29,112 bases of DNA from the NCBI GenBank assembly GCA_964447525.1, contig CAYUSU010000014.1, positions 1 through 29,112 on the forward strand, in the 5' to 3' direction. Origin of the DNA: JAFGDH01 sp964447525. Lineage in GTDB: Archaea; Aenigmatarchaeota; Aenigmatarchaeia; QMZP01; QMZT01. Under the pieces are notes generated by a model, which was not told the DNA's origin, searched no databases, and was given only the letters and a program-made list of their open reading frames with translations. Below, piece after piece: positions 7,674 to 15,125 of this stretch; the stretch's first letter is position 1, and each line of letters starts with the position of its first letter. The position numbers and the translations under genes were made by a program.

Positions 7674-8423
7674 TTAAAATCTTTTCTTTGCATATTCCAC
7701 GGCATTCCTGAAGATTGCAAGACCATCCCCCTCTTCAGGAAGCGAGTCTAGTCTGGTCCAGTACGGGTGAGTGTAAGGATGGACATATTTCTCCGGATGC
7801 GGCATCATTCCGAACACATTCCCTTCTGGATTGCATACTCCGGCGATGTCCATCATGCTTCCGTTTGGATTGTCGACATACTTGAAAACTATCTGATCAT
7901 TATCTTCCATCTTTTTTAGCACATCAGCAGACGCGACGAACTTCCCTTCCCCGTGGTTTATTGGGATGAATAATTCTGATTTGATCCCTTTGGTGAAGAT
8001 GCATTTACCGTTGTTTACATGACGAAGCCTGACCCATTTATCCATGAAATACCCTGAATCATTCATCGCAAGGGTGGCTTCCTGTCTCTGCATTATTCCA
8101 TCTATCGAGGGAATGAGTCCGGCTTTAACAAGGACCTGGAAACCGTTGCATATCCCGAGAACCAGCTTGCCGCCCTCTACGAACTTTTTGAGCTGGTCCC
8201 CTATAACGTATTTCATTATGTTTGCCTGGATTTTTCCTGCAGCAATATCGTCACCGTACGAGAAACCTCCCGGTACCATGAATATCTGGTAGTCTTCCAG
8301 TGACTTGTTTTTCAGTTGATTTATGTGAACCAAGTCTACATCGGAGCCTGCGAGCCTAAAGGCTTGGCATGATTCTTCGTCGCAATTCGTCCCGTCAACC
8401 CTTAATACGATCGTCTTTACCAT
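7674..8423 (-). CDS. purQ: FGAM synthase glutaminase subunit PurQ
   Basis: Releases ammonia from glutamine for PurL in step 4 of IMP synthesis. It is a class I (triad) glutamine amidotransferase of 249 residues, slightly longer than typical PurQ (about 215-230). Visible motifs are VPGGFSYGDDIAAG (oxyanion region), the nucleophile Cys92 in GICNGFQ, and the His-Glu pair in HPEKYVHPYTHPYW. It starts 4 bases after the purL stop in the purS-purL-purQ run, as expected for the three-part FGAM synthase. Confidence 0.96.
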   Translation of the reverse strand: MVKTIVLRVDGTNCDEESCQAFRLAGSDVDLVHINQLKNKSLEDYQIFMVPGGFSYGDDIAAGKIQANIMKYVIGDQLKKFVEGGKLVLGICNGFQVLVKAGLIPSIDGIMQRQEATLAMNDSGYFMDKWVRLRHVNNGKCIFTKGIKSELFIPINHGEGKFVASADVLKKMEDNDQIVFKYVDNPNGSMMDIAGVCNPEGNVFGMMPHPEKYVHPYTHPYWTRLDSLPEEGDGLAIFRNAVEYAKKRF

Positions 8424-8427
8424 ACTT

Positions 8428-10776
8428 TCACCAGTTAAATGTCTCCTTCCACACCCTCTTCAGTTCTTCTATATCTTCACTGATCACTTCATCACCTTCG
8501 GTTCCTGTTATTATCAGCTTCTTGTCACCGGTCACTTCTCCAACCCTTCGGGCATGATCGCCCATGATATCTTCAAACCCTCGTTCTTTCCCTTTCTCTA
8601 TCTCAACCAAGAACCTTGAATTGGATTCTGAAAAAAGAAGTACGTGATCCTCATCACTTTCCGCGTCCACTTTTTTTAGGTCGATCTTCATTCCCAGTTT
8701 ACCGGAGAACGCCATCTCCGCCGCAGTAACTGCAATTCCACCTTCAGAACAATCATGACACGAACGAACAAGGTCCGAATCCATCGCCGAAACAAGGGAA
8801 TCCATCGAGCCCTTCGCTCTGGAAAGATCGACGCTAGGAACCTTTCCGCCTTCCATATCATTAACCATGTAGAAATGCGAACCGCCGAGTTCTTTCTTCG
8901 TTTTTCCGACCATGTAAACGGGATTGCCTTCTTTTTTGAGGTCCATTGATATCGCTTTCCTTACGTCGGGTATGATTCCTACCGCAGTGATCAGAAGCGT
9001 GTACGGGATGGATATCGTATCGTTCCCTCCGAGGGAGTATTCGTTGTAAAGGCTGTCCTTCCCTGAAATGAATGGACTTCGAAATCCGATGGAACCGTCA
9101 TGGCATGCTTTCACCGATTCGACGAGCGCCCCTAACCTGTCAGGTTTCTCCGGGTTTCCCCATGAAAAATTATCGAGCAGCGCAATTCTCCGTCCGCCGC
9201 AGCATACGTTATTCCTCATTGCCTCGTCAATCGATGACAATGCCATGTTGTAAGGATCCTTGCAGAACTTCGAATTCACACCGTTGGATACCACGATCCC
9301 TTTCCACGAATCATTCCTTGGTTTCACAACGCACGCATCACCCGGACCGGAATATCCCTGAACGGGTTTCAGTATCATCTTTGCCTGTACTTCATGGTCG
9401 TACTGCCTGATGATCCATTCTTTCGAAGCGACGTTAGGGGAAGAGAGTATCCTTTTCAGGTCCTCGTTGTATTCATTCCTTTCGGCGAATCCTGGATCAG
9501 TCTCTATTGCCTTCTCGAATTTTGCTTCCCTGATTACCCTAGGAACTCCGTTGTGGAGGAATTCCATATCCAGTTCAGCCACCACATCCTCTTCGTGGAC
9601 TAACGTGAGCCTTTTGTCACCGGTAAATTCACCTATAACGGTTGCGTCGGTGTTTTCATTCCGAAATATTTCTAGTACTTCTTCTACATTATCCTTCGGA
9701 ACTGAAAGAATCATTCTTTCCTGGGCCTCGGAAATCCATATCTCCCACGGTTCGAGATCAGAGTATTTCAATGGGACTTTGTCCAGTTCAACCCTCACGC
9801 CTGTCTTTTCTCCCATCTCGCCTACGGCAGAGGAGAGGCCACCACCACCGCAGTCGGTTATTGCCGAATATAACGGGGATTCATGCTTGTCCCTTGCGGT
9901 AAGCTGACCGTCGAGGACTCGCTTCTCCTCGATTGCGTTACCTATCTGGACCGCTCCGCTGGATGTTTTTTCCGAATCCGTCGTCAGCTCAAGAGAAGCG
10001 AACGTGACTCCGTGTATCCCATCTCTTCCGGTCTTTCCTCCGACCAGTATGATCATATCCCCTGGTTTCGGGTTGCGTACGTATTTGTTGCTTGGCATTA
10101 TCCCGACCACGCCTGCGTACACGAGCGGGTTCCCTATGTACCCTTCATCAAAACCTAACCCTCCATTAGCGGTGGGTATACCCATCCGGTTCCCGTAGTC
10201 ACGGATACCAGCCACGCTCCCCTTCATCAGCCTTTTGGGATGGAGTACGCCGTCGGGCAGTTTGTTATGAGGATAATCAGGCGGACCGAAGAAAAGCACG
10301 TCCATAGAAAGTATCGGCTTCGCACCGACACCCATCACATCACGAAAAACCCCGCCTGATCCTGTTCCGGCTCCCCCATAAGGATCAAGAGCTGTCGGAT
10401 GGTTATGCGTCTCGGCCTTGACTGCTATATCAAATTGATCATCGAATTTAACGATTCCAGCGTTGTCCTCGAAAACACACTTGCACCATGGCATGTTCAA
10501 TTCATTGGTTGCCTTGACTATGTAAGTCTTGAGAATATTATCTATCTCCTTCCCGTCCTTCCTTATTATTCCGCTGAATGTCTTGTGGACGCAGTGTTCA
10601 GACCAAGTCTGAGCTATGGTTTCCAGTTCCGAGTCGGTCGGATTCCTACCAAGACTTTCAAAATGATTCTGTATTTTCTTCATCTCTTCCAGATTCAGCG
10701 CAAGCATGAATTTCTTGCTGGCGTCCGTTAGTTCCTGATCACTCTTCCCGACCAGATTAATGATTCTGGGTTTCAT
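8428..10776 (-). CDS. purL: FGAM synthase subunit PurL, small type
   Basis: Catalytic ATP-dependent subunit converting FGAR to FGAM with ammonia from PurQ. At 782 residues it is the small PurL, without fused PurS or glutaminase parts. Visible blocks are QTWSEHCVHKTF, KAETHNHPTALDPYGGAGTG, GGKTGRDGIHG, DCGGGGLSSAVGEMG and SPFISGKDSLYNEY. The start is ATG 10776 (MKPRIINLVGK), which overlaps the purS stop as ATGA and follows an AGGAGG site. A longer reading from 10833 would run through purS and is rejected. Confidence 0.95.
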   Translation of the reverse strand: MKPRIINLVGKSDQELTDASKKFMLALNLEEMKKIQNHFESLGRNPTDSELETIAQTWSEHCVHKTFSGIIRKDGKEIDNILKTYIVKATNELNMPWCKCVFEDNAGIVKFDDQFDIAVKAETHNHPTALDPYGGAGTGSGGVFRDVMGVGAKPILSMDVLFFGPPDYPHNKLPDGVLHPKRLMKGSVAGIRDYGNRMGIPTANGGLGFDEGYIGNPLVYAGVVGIMPSNKYVRNPKPGDMIILVGGKTGRDGIHGVTFASLELTTDSEKTSSGAVQIGNAIEEKRVLDGQLTARDKHESPLYSAITDCGGGGLSSAVGEMGEKTGVRVELDKVPLKYSDLEPWEIWISEAQERMILSVPKDNVEEVLEIFRNENTDATVIGEFTGDKRLTLVHEEDVVAELDMEFLHNGVPRVIREAKFEKAIETDPGFAERNEYNEDLKRILSSPNVASKEWIIRQYDHEVQAKMILKPVQGYSGPGDACVVKPRNDSWKGIVVSNGVNSKFCKDPYNMALSSIDEAMRNNVCCGGRRIALLDNFSWGNPEKPDRLGALVESVKACHDGSIGFRSPFISGKDSLYNEYSLGGNDTISIPYTLLITAVGIIPDVRKAISMDLKKEGNPVYMVGKTKKELGGSHFYMVNDMEGGKVPSVDLSRAKGSMDSLVSAMDSDLVRSCHDCSEGGIAVTAAEMAFSGKLGMKIDLKKVDAESDEDHVLLFSESNSRFLVEIEKGKERGFEDIMGDHARRVGEVTGDKKLIITGTEGDEVISEDIEELKRVWKETFNW

Positions 10777-11264
10777 TCCAGCCTCCTGAATCTGAAATTC
10801 TGTATGAGTCCGTTTGCAAGGCTCTTTCTGCAAACACTTTCGATTTCCTGTTCGGAAAAATCACCATCTATCACGAATGTCGTCCCTGTCCCTACCGACT
10901 TTATACCGGATATTCCCATAACACCGATAGTCCTCTCCGACGACAATCCAACCGTATCCATGACCCCTGGTTTGAGCATGACCTCGACCACCCACACGTC
11001 CCGGTCTTTCACCAGACTTTCGACATGTGATCCGTCATTCTTCAGTTCATCAAAGTTATAGAACTGGACAACACTGTCAGAGAAAAGATCTTTGCTCATC
11101 CTTTCGACATCTTCCCTGGCCACGTCACCGTCAAGAACGAACGTCTGGAGTGTTTTCACGCTTCTTACCGTTCCTATGTTAAGGTCTTCAATGTCCTTCT
11201 TGGTATTGGAACCTATAGGATCAACCACTCCTTCGTTATACCCTATCCCAACAACCCAAGACAT
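10773..11264 (-). CDS. purS: Tandem PurS-PurS protein (FGAM synthase bridging subunit)
   Basis: PurS dimers tie PurL to PurQ and help channel ammonia. PurS is normally about 80 residues and dimeric; this 163-residue protein contains two PurS units. Unit 1 is residues 3-72 (WVVGIGYNEGVVDPIG, then TFVLDGD). Unit 2 is residues 90-162 (WVVEVMLKPGVMDTVG, then TFVIDGD). They share about 20 identities over 70 positions, with a linker of about 17 residues, so one chain probably replaces the dimer. ATG 11264 has a TATA box about 22 bases upstream; in-frame codons further upstream lie within the promoter and are rejected. First gene of purS-purL-purQ, overlapping purL by 4 bases. Confidence 0.88.
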   Translation of the reverse strand: MSWVVGIGYNEGVVDPIGSNTKKDIEDLNIGTVRSVKTLQTFVLDGDVAREDVERMSKDLFSDSVVQFYNFDELKNDGSHVESLVKDRDVWVVEVMLKPGVMDTVGLSSERTIGVMGISGIKSVGTGTTFVIDGDFSEQEIESVCRKSLANGLIQNFRFRRLE

Positions 11265-11280
11265 AAAGTCACGAAAAATT

Positions 11281-11290
11281 CGATATAACA
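11281..11290 (-). promoter_or_regulatory. TATA box of the purS-purL-purQ run
   Basis: On the minus strand this reads TGTTATATCG, centred about 22 bases before the purS ATG, consistent with a leaderless or nearly leaderless mRNA. A second AT-rich element (TTTTTAAAAC) lies about 15 bases further upstream. Confidence 0.5.
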
Positions 11291-11327
11291 AATTGAATCG
11301 GAGTTTTAAAAACATTTTCTGAGCCAA

Positions 11328-11504
11328 TCAGTCATCCCTTTCCTGCGTGTAATCCCTTTTCATGTAAATTTGAAATCTGCGTTCTGGATCGTGATTCACA
11401 TAATTGCGTTTCATTGAATGATGGATTTTTTGCAGAACTAACTCATCACCAAAAAAATATTTCCTCAGACTTCCCGGTTGCGGGTATTTATGTTTCTTTT
11501 TCAT
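11328..11504 (-). CDS. Possible small basic protein, unrecognised
   Basis: A 58-residue open frame (MKKKHKYPQPGSLRKYFFGDEL...) rich in Lys, Arg, His and Tyr, without Cys or a membrane segment. It occupies the only gap of more than 300 bases in the window (11265-11604). The ATG follows a GTGA element at usual spacing, and the TTTATAC box shared with the opposite gene would give a leader of about 16 bases. No family is recognised. It could be a spurious frame in a divergent promoter region. Confidence 0.35.
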   Translation of the reverse strand: MKKKHKYPQPGSLRKYFFGDELVLQKIHHSMKRNYVNHDPERRFQIYMKRDYTQERDD

Positions 11505-11542
11505 TCTCGTCACGAAATTTAGATAAAGATTTTTGTCCCGGA

Positions 11543-11552
11543 AGTATAAAAG
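11543..11552 (+). promoter_or_regulatory. TATA box of the folate cyclo-ligase gene
   Basis: AGTATAAAAG predicts transcription starting near 11572-11577, about 30 bases before the Shine-Dalgarno-positioned ATC at 11605. The core also reads CTTTTATACT on the minus strand and may serve the small divergent gene ending at 11328. Confidence 0.55.
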
Positions 11553-11593
11553 TTATTATTGAACCAAAAGAAAATATTAATCTTGAAAATTTG

Positions 11594-11599
11594 GGTGAT
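11594..11599 (+). promoter_or_regulatory. Shine-Dalgarno site pointing to an ATC start codon
   Basis: GGTGAT lies 5 bases before ATC 11605, the same arrangement as GGTGAT-type sites before other genes here (for example 1651-1657 before ATG 1662). It overlaps the last upstream in-frame stop (TGA, 11596-11598), so translation cannot begin further upstream in this frame. Confidence 0.6.
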
Positions 11600-11604
11600 C
11601 TTAC

Positions 11605-12171
11605 ATCAAACAGAAAATTCGCAAGGAAATACTTTCCAAGAGGGACGGTCAGTTGCCGAGGGAGAAATGGAGAAAGGACAGACTTATAATGGATAAATTA
11701 TTCTCAACCAAAGACTTTGAGAAAGCGAAAAAGATACTTTTCTATTACTCCGTCAAGGGGGAAGTGGGAACGGATAAAATGATAAGGGAATCCATGAAAA
11801 TGGGAAAGAAGATTCTTTTCCCTGTTACGGATACCGTGAACAGGAGCCTTTCCATTTCCGAGATCAATGACATGGATAAGGACCTGACACCAGGACCTTA
11901 CGGAATCCCGGAGCCTTCCTATCCGGTAATAGTCCCTCCCGGCGACTTGGATATAGTGATTATTCCGGGAGTAGCGTTCGATAAAAAAGGAAACCGGCTG
12001 GGATATGGGATGGGATTTTATGATCGCTTCCTTTCCGATATACATAAGAAAATCCCCGTGATCGCTCTTGCGTATGAATTTCAGATGGTGGATAAAATCC
12101 CTCATGAGGAAACGGACGTGAAGGTCCAGAAGATAATCACGGAGAAAAGAGTAATCAGATGCGGAAAATAG
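11605..12171 (+). CDS. 5-formyltetrahydrofolate cyclo-ligase family protein (apparent non-ATG start)
   Basis: Family members use ATP to turn 5-formyl-THF into 5,10-methenyl-THF, recycling folate for FolD, PurN and PurH. The C-terminal signature PGVAFDKKGNRLGYGMGFYDRFL and the middle KILFPVTD and LTPGPYGIPEP are present. The N-terminal helix typical of the family, KQKIRKEILSKRDGQLP, is encoded from 11605 onward, upstream of the first standard start (TTG 11653) and of ATG 11689. Between the in-frame TGA at 11596 and TTG 11653 there is no ATG, GTG or TTG. A GGTGAT site 5 bases before ATC 11605 suggests ATC initiation, or an ATG changed by mutation or sequencing error. Length from ATC is 188 residues, normal for the family. 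Confidence 0.8.
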   Translation: MKQKIRKEILSKRDGQLPREKWRKDRLIMDKLFSTKDFEKAKKILFYYSVKGEVGTDKMIRESMKMGKKILFPVTDTVNRSLSISEINDMDKDLTPGPYGIPEPSYPVIVPPGDLDIVIIPGVAFDKKGNRLGYGMGFYDRFLSDIHKKIPVIALAYEFQMVDKIPHEETDVKVQKIITEKRVIRCGK

Positions 12172-12233
12172 CTGTTCACTTCTTTACATCACAGATATAA
12201 TGCAAGAACATCCAACCATTAAACATAGAAGTA

Positions 12234-12239
12234 AGGAGG
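12234..12239 (+). promoter_or_regulatory. Strong Shine-Dalgarno of the small-gene run
   Basis: AGGAGG sits 7 bases before ATG 12247 and is the best Shine-Dalgarno match seen in the window. A TATA-like GATATAAT lies at about 12194-12201, so the run may have its own promoter. Confidence 0.6.
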
Positions 12240-12246
12240 CGTTAAT

Positions 12247-12528
12247 ATGGGAAAAGATCATGAGATACCCGACCCGGAAAAAATAGCAGAGATTCTGAAA
12301 GTGGTGAGAAAGGAGATACCGGGTTTAGTAAGGGAAATAGTAGACATACTATACAGCGAAAAATCCGCAAGGAACATGGGAAAGGCCGTCGGAATATATT
12401 ACAAGACGCTTCAACAGAACGGAATCCCCAAAGAGATGGCTCTGGAAATGACCAAGGGATACGTGGTAAACATAGAAAAGATGTTTGACGGCAAAAGCTG
12501 GGGGAAGCATTTCCATGACCATGACTAA
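12247..12528 (+). CDS. Small helical protein with His-rich tail, unrecognised
   Basis: Unrecognised 93-residue protein, probably all helical, with no Cys and no membrane segment. The middle contains YYKTLQQNGIPKEMALEMTKGY, a helix-Gly-helix module that recurs in the next gene. The tail KHFHDHD is His/Asp-rich and could bind metal. It starts at ATG 12247 after an AGGAGG site and overlaps the next gene by 14 bases, as first of three co-directional overlapping genes. Confidence 0.72.
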   Translation: MGKDHEIPDPEKIAEILKVVRKEIPGLVREIVDILYSEKSARNMGKAVGIYYKTLQQNGIPKEMALEMTKGYVVNIEKMFDGKSWGKHFHDHD

Positions 12529-12724
12529 AAAGGCGATTGGATACACCAAGCTAATTCCATACGGCTTACTCGTGGGGATACAGGTACTTAAGATATTAGT
12601 AGATTTAAAGCTGAAAATATGGAAATCCAGAGGTTATTTCGAGAAAGGTCTGGTGGAAGCTGGTGTAGGAAAAAGAGAAGCGAAAATGCTGGCAAAAAGG
12701 TGTTATAATGGAGAAGATGGATAA
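12515..12724 (+). CDS. Small protein with one hydrophobic helix, unrecognised
   Basis: Unrecognised 69-residue protein. Residues about 12-32 (LIPYGLLVGIQVLKILVDL) form a hydrophobic, possibly membrane-associated helix. Then come a basic stretch and YFEKGLVEAGVGKREAKMLAKRCY, matching the module of the preceding protein. The start is ATG 12515 or 12521; a GGGGGA element lies about 9 bases before 12515. It overlaps both neighbours (14 and 17 bases), which points to coupled translation and possibly a physical partnership. Confidence 0.65.
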   Translation: MTMTKKAIGYTKLIPYGLLVGIQVLKILVDLKLKIWKSRGYFEKGLVEAGVGKREAKMLAKRCYNGEDG

Positions 12725-13118
12725 ATTGTCAAAGAGAATAGAAGAACTCCAGAAGAGGCTGGAGACAATCGAAGAAATCATACCCCTCGCGTCCGAGCTC
12801 GTGAACCTGAGCAATAAGTTCAATATACCCCTGAACCTTTACAGCAACCAGCTCAAGCAGATGGTCCTGCTCAATTCGATAAAGGATTCCGTGCCGGAGA
12901 TTGAAAAAGATGATATATCCAAATCGATAATCCAGTCGCTTATCGAAAAATCCGAGTTAAATATATCCCAGATTTCTGAAAGGGTAAAATCGCTCCGTGG
13001 GAAAGCGAGCAGGAGGATAATCTCGGAAAGACTTAAAAATTTGGAAGAACTTGGGATAGTTGAAATGTTCGAAGGTCAGAACAATGAAAAGATATTCAGG
13101 CTTAGAAAGCAGTCTTGA
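12708..13118 (+). CDS. Coiled-coil / winged-helix protein, possible transcription regulator
   Basis: A 136-residue protein. Residues 1-25 (MEKMDKLSKRIEELQKRLETIEE) form a coiled coil. Residues about 65-132 look like a winged-helix DNA-binding domain: ISKSIIQSLIEKSELNISQISERVKSL, a recognition-helix region ASRRIISERLKNLEELGIVEMF, then a wing ending KIFRLRK. No ligand domain is present. ATG 12708 overlaps the previous gene by 17 bases with an AAGGTG element 6 bases before. It may regulate its own small-gene run; that is inference from context. Confidence 0.72.
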   Translation: MEKMDKLSKRIEELQKRLETIEEIIPLASELVNLSNKFNIPLNLYSNQLKQMVLLNSIKDSVPEIEKDDISKSIIQSLIEKSELNISQISERVKSLRGKASRRIISERLKNLEELGIVEMFEGQNNEKIFRLRKQS

Positions 13119-13200
13119 AAGCGAATCTGCCATTTTATTGTATTTATTGTCAATTTTCAATTTGATTTGATGTTAAAAATCTAACTCCCTAATTTCTTTT

Positions 13201-13530
13201 ATGTCGAAGAATACTTACACGTCTGGGACTCTTGTGAGAGTTAATTATATTGAAGATCGTGATGTAACTAAAGAAGTTTTGGCCGCTTTTGAGAAAATGA
13301 AAACTGATGGTGATTTTTTGATTGCCGATGAAAAGAAAAGGCGTAAAATTTTTAGAACTCTGAGGGACGGGCAAGAGGTCAGTTTATATGCTAATGTTTT
13401 TTACATTCTTAAAGATGAACTCGGCCACGCAATGACAGAAATCGATCCTAAAGATATAACAATCATTGAAAAAAGCGGTGTCTTGTATTTTCCGGAGAAC
13501 CTGCTCGACCCTGTTGAAGATCCAGATTAA
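13201..13530 (+). CDS. Orphan 109-residue protein of distinct base composition
   Basis: Unrecognised. It has mixed helix/strand character (LVRVNYIEDRDVTKEVLAAFEKM; VSLYANVFYILKDEL), no Cys and no membrane segment. Codon choice is richer in T-ending codons (GTT, GAT, TTT, CGT) than the neighbouring genes, which prefer AGG/AGA and GAA/AAG mixtures, a possible sign of recent arrival. TTAAAAAT at 13173-13180 is about 25 bases before the ATG and there is no Shine-Dalgarno, so the mRNA is probably leaderless. Its stop overlaps that of purH in the palindrome TTAA. Confidence 0.65.
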   Translation: MSKNTYTSGTLVRVNYIEDRDVTKEVLAAFEKMKTDGDFLIADEKKRRKIFRTLRDGQEVSLYANVFYILKDELGHAMTEIDPKDITIIEKSGVLYFPENLLDPVEDPD

Positions 13531-15125
13531 TGCTTGAACATCCTTCTTCCCGTGAATGTCATCGCCACACCGAGATCATTCGCCGTTTTTATGATCTCCT
13601 CGTCCCTTATCGATCCTCCGGGCTGGACTATAAAGCGTATCCCTTCTTTCGCCGCCTCCTTTACCGAGTCGTCAAACGGGAAGAAAGAATCGCTACCCAT
13701 GACGCATTCACCAATCACGTTTTTGTAGTACTCTTCCTTGCTGATTTCTGGCTTTTCATTTTCGAACATGATGTCCAGATTTTCTTTCGCTTTCGTCACC
13801 GCGAGCTTCCTGAGAGAATCAACCCTGTTTGGCTGGCCTGCTCCCATACCGAGAACCTGGAAACATCCGGGTTTGTGTTCCCTTGCTAATATTATGGAAT
13901 TGGATTTTGTGTGCTTGGTGGCAAGGCATGCGAATAACGCGAGATCCTTCTTTTCTTCCGGGAATCCTTTTTCTGTGACGTCCTTGAATTCATTCGTATC
14001 AGCGTAACCTATGTCCCTGTCCTGCTGCAATAAGCCGCCGGAAATGATTCGATATTCCAGTTTGTCCTGATTACTCGTGTCCAGTTCCAGCAGTCTCATA
14101 TCCTTGCTCTTGTTTTTGAGGAAATCAAGCGCATCGTTTTCGAATGAGGGAGCGATTATAACCTCCACGAATTTCCCTTTCAGGAATTCTGCTGTTGCCA
14201 AATCGAATGGTTTGTTGACAGCTATCACGCTTCCAAACGCACTCACAGGATCACCTTCCCATGCCCTTTCCATCGCTTCTCGAAGCGAGTCGCCGGTTGC
14301 GAGTCCGCACGGATTGTTGTGTTTTATTATCGCAACCCCCGTACCGGAAATATCCGCAATCGTGTCCACCGCTGACTCAGCGTCGACGTAATTATTGTAC
14401 GACATCTCCTTCCCATGCAACTGCTTGGCCGAGACCAGTCCATCGTTTCCCGGGGACCTGAATACCTTTGCTTTCTGATGCCAGTTCTCTCCGTATCTCA
14501 GCTGCTTACCCCCGAGGAATTTCATTCTAACGATTTCCTCGTTGGCAAATCTCCTGCTCAGGAACTTGTCAATCGAAGAGTCATAGTCTGCGGTCCTCCT
14601 GAATGCCTTGAGTGCAAGTGACTGGCGTTTTTCAAGAGATATATTTCCTTCTTTGAGTTCTGAAAGGATTGAATCATAATCCTTCGGATCAGTAACTATG
14701 ATGACGTCTTTGTAATTCTTGGCGGATGATCTGATCAACGTCGGACCGCCAATATCGATATTTTCAATCGCTTCGTCTATGTCCACGTTTTCTTTCGAAA
14801 CCGTTTGTTCGAACTGGTAAAGATTTACAACGACCATTCCTATCCCTTCAATACCGTGTTCTTCCATCTGCTTTACATGATCCGGGTTATTCCGAACGGC
14901 GAGGATACCACCGTGTATTTTTGGATGTAACGTTCGAACGCGACCGTCCATGACTTCCGGGAAGCCTGTATAATCACCGATATATGTGACAGGAACTCCG
15001 CTTTCCTTTAGGAGTTTTGCAGTTCCTCCGGTAGAAATGATTTGTGTACCCATCTCCGACAGAGCCTTCGCAAAATCCACTATCCCTGTCTTGTCCGTTA
15101 CCGAAACCAAAGCTTTCTTGATCAT
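13527..15125 (-). CDS. purH: Bifunctional AICAR transformylase / IMP cyclohydrolase (PurH)
   Basis: Last two steps to IMP, using 10-formyl-THF. The 532-residue length matches the bacterial-type fusion. The N-terminal cyclohydrolase domain shows ALVSVTDKTG, ISTGGTAKLL and MDGRVRTLHPKIHGGIL. The C-terminal transformylase shows RYGENWHQKA, the catalytic Lys-His in IKHNNPCGLA, GSDSFFPFDDSV and the terminal GVAMTFTGRRMFKH. Many archaea instead use PurP and PurO, so the lineage carries the folate-dependent bacterial-type enzyme. The gene starts inside the purN stop (ATGA). Confidence 0.97.
   Translation of the reverse strand: MIKKALVSVTDKTGIVDFAKALSEMGTQIISTGGTAKLLKESGVPVTYIGDYTGFPEVMDGRVRTLHPKIHGGILAVRNNPDHVKQMEEHGIEGIGMVVVNLYQFEQTVSKENVDIDEAIENIDIGGPTLIRSSAKNYKDVIIVTDPKDYDSILSELKEGNISLEKRQSLALKAFRRTADYDSSIDKFLSRRFANEEIVRMKFLGGKQLRYGENWHQKAKVFRSPGNDGLVSAKQLHGKEMSYNNYVDAESAVDTIADISGTGVAIIKHNNPCGLATGDSLREAMERAWEGDPVSAFGSVIAVNKPFDLATAEFLKGKFVEVIIAPSFENDALDFLKNKSKDMRLLELDTSNQDKLEYRIISGGLLQQDRDIGYADTNEFKDVTEKGFPEEKKDLALFACLATKHTKSNSIILAREHKPGCFQVLGMGAGQPNRVDSLRKLAVTKAKENLDIMFENEKPEISKEEYYKNVIGECVMGSDSFFPFDDSVKEAAKEGIRFIVQPGGSIRDEEIIKTANDLGVAMTFTGRRMFKH

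Noticed and set aside
9410..9907. Plus-strand open frame (165 codons) opposite purL
   Set aside because: Lies fully within conserved purL. The Ser-rich translation is typical of an antisense frame.
10777..10833. N-terminal extension of purL (19 extra codons)
   Set aside because: It overlaps the end of purS out of frame. ATG 10776 has an AGGAGG site and an ATGA overlap, and begins the conserved sequence.
11265..11604. Possible RNA gene in the longest gap without a secure gene
   Set aside because: No tRNA-like cloverleaf, C/D-box pair or GC-rich structured block was seen. The AT-rich sequence is explained by two promoters and perhaps one small gene.
11414..11689. Plus-strand open frame (91 codons, TTG start) before and overlapping the folate cyclo-ligase
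   Set aside because: It begins upstream of the predicted TATA box and crosses the promoter, Shine-Dalgarno and first helix of the cyclo-ligase in another frame. No family pattern is visible.
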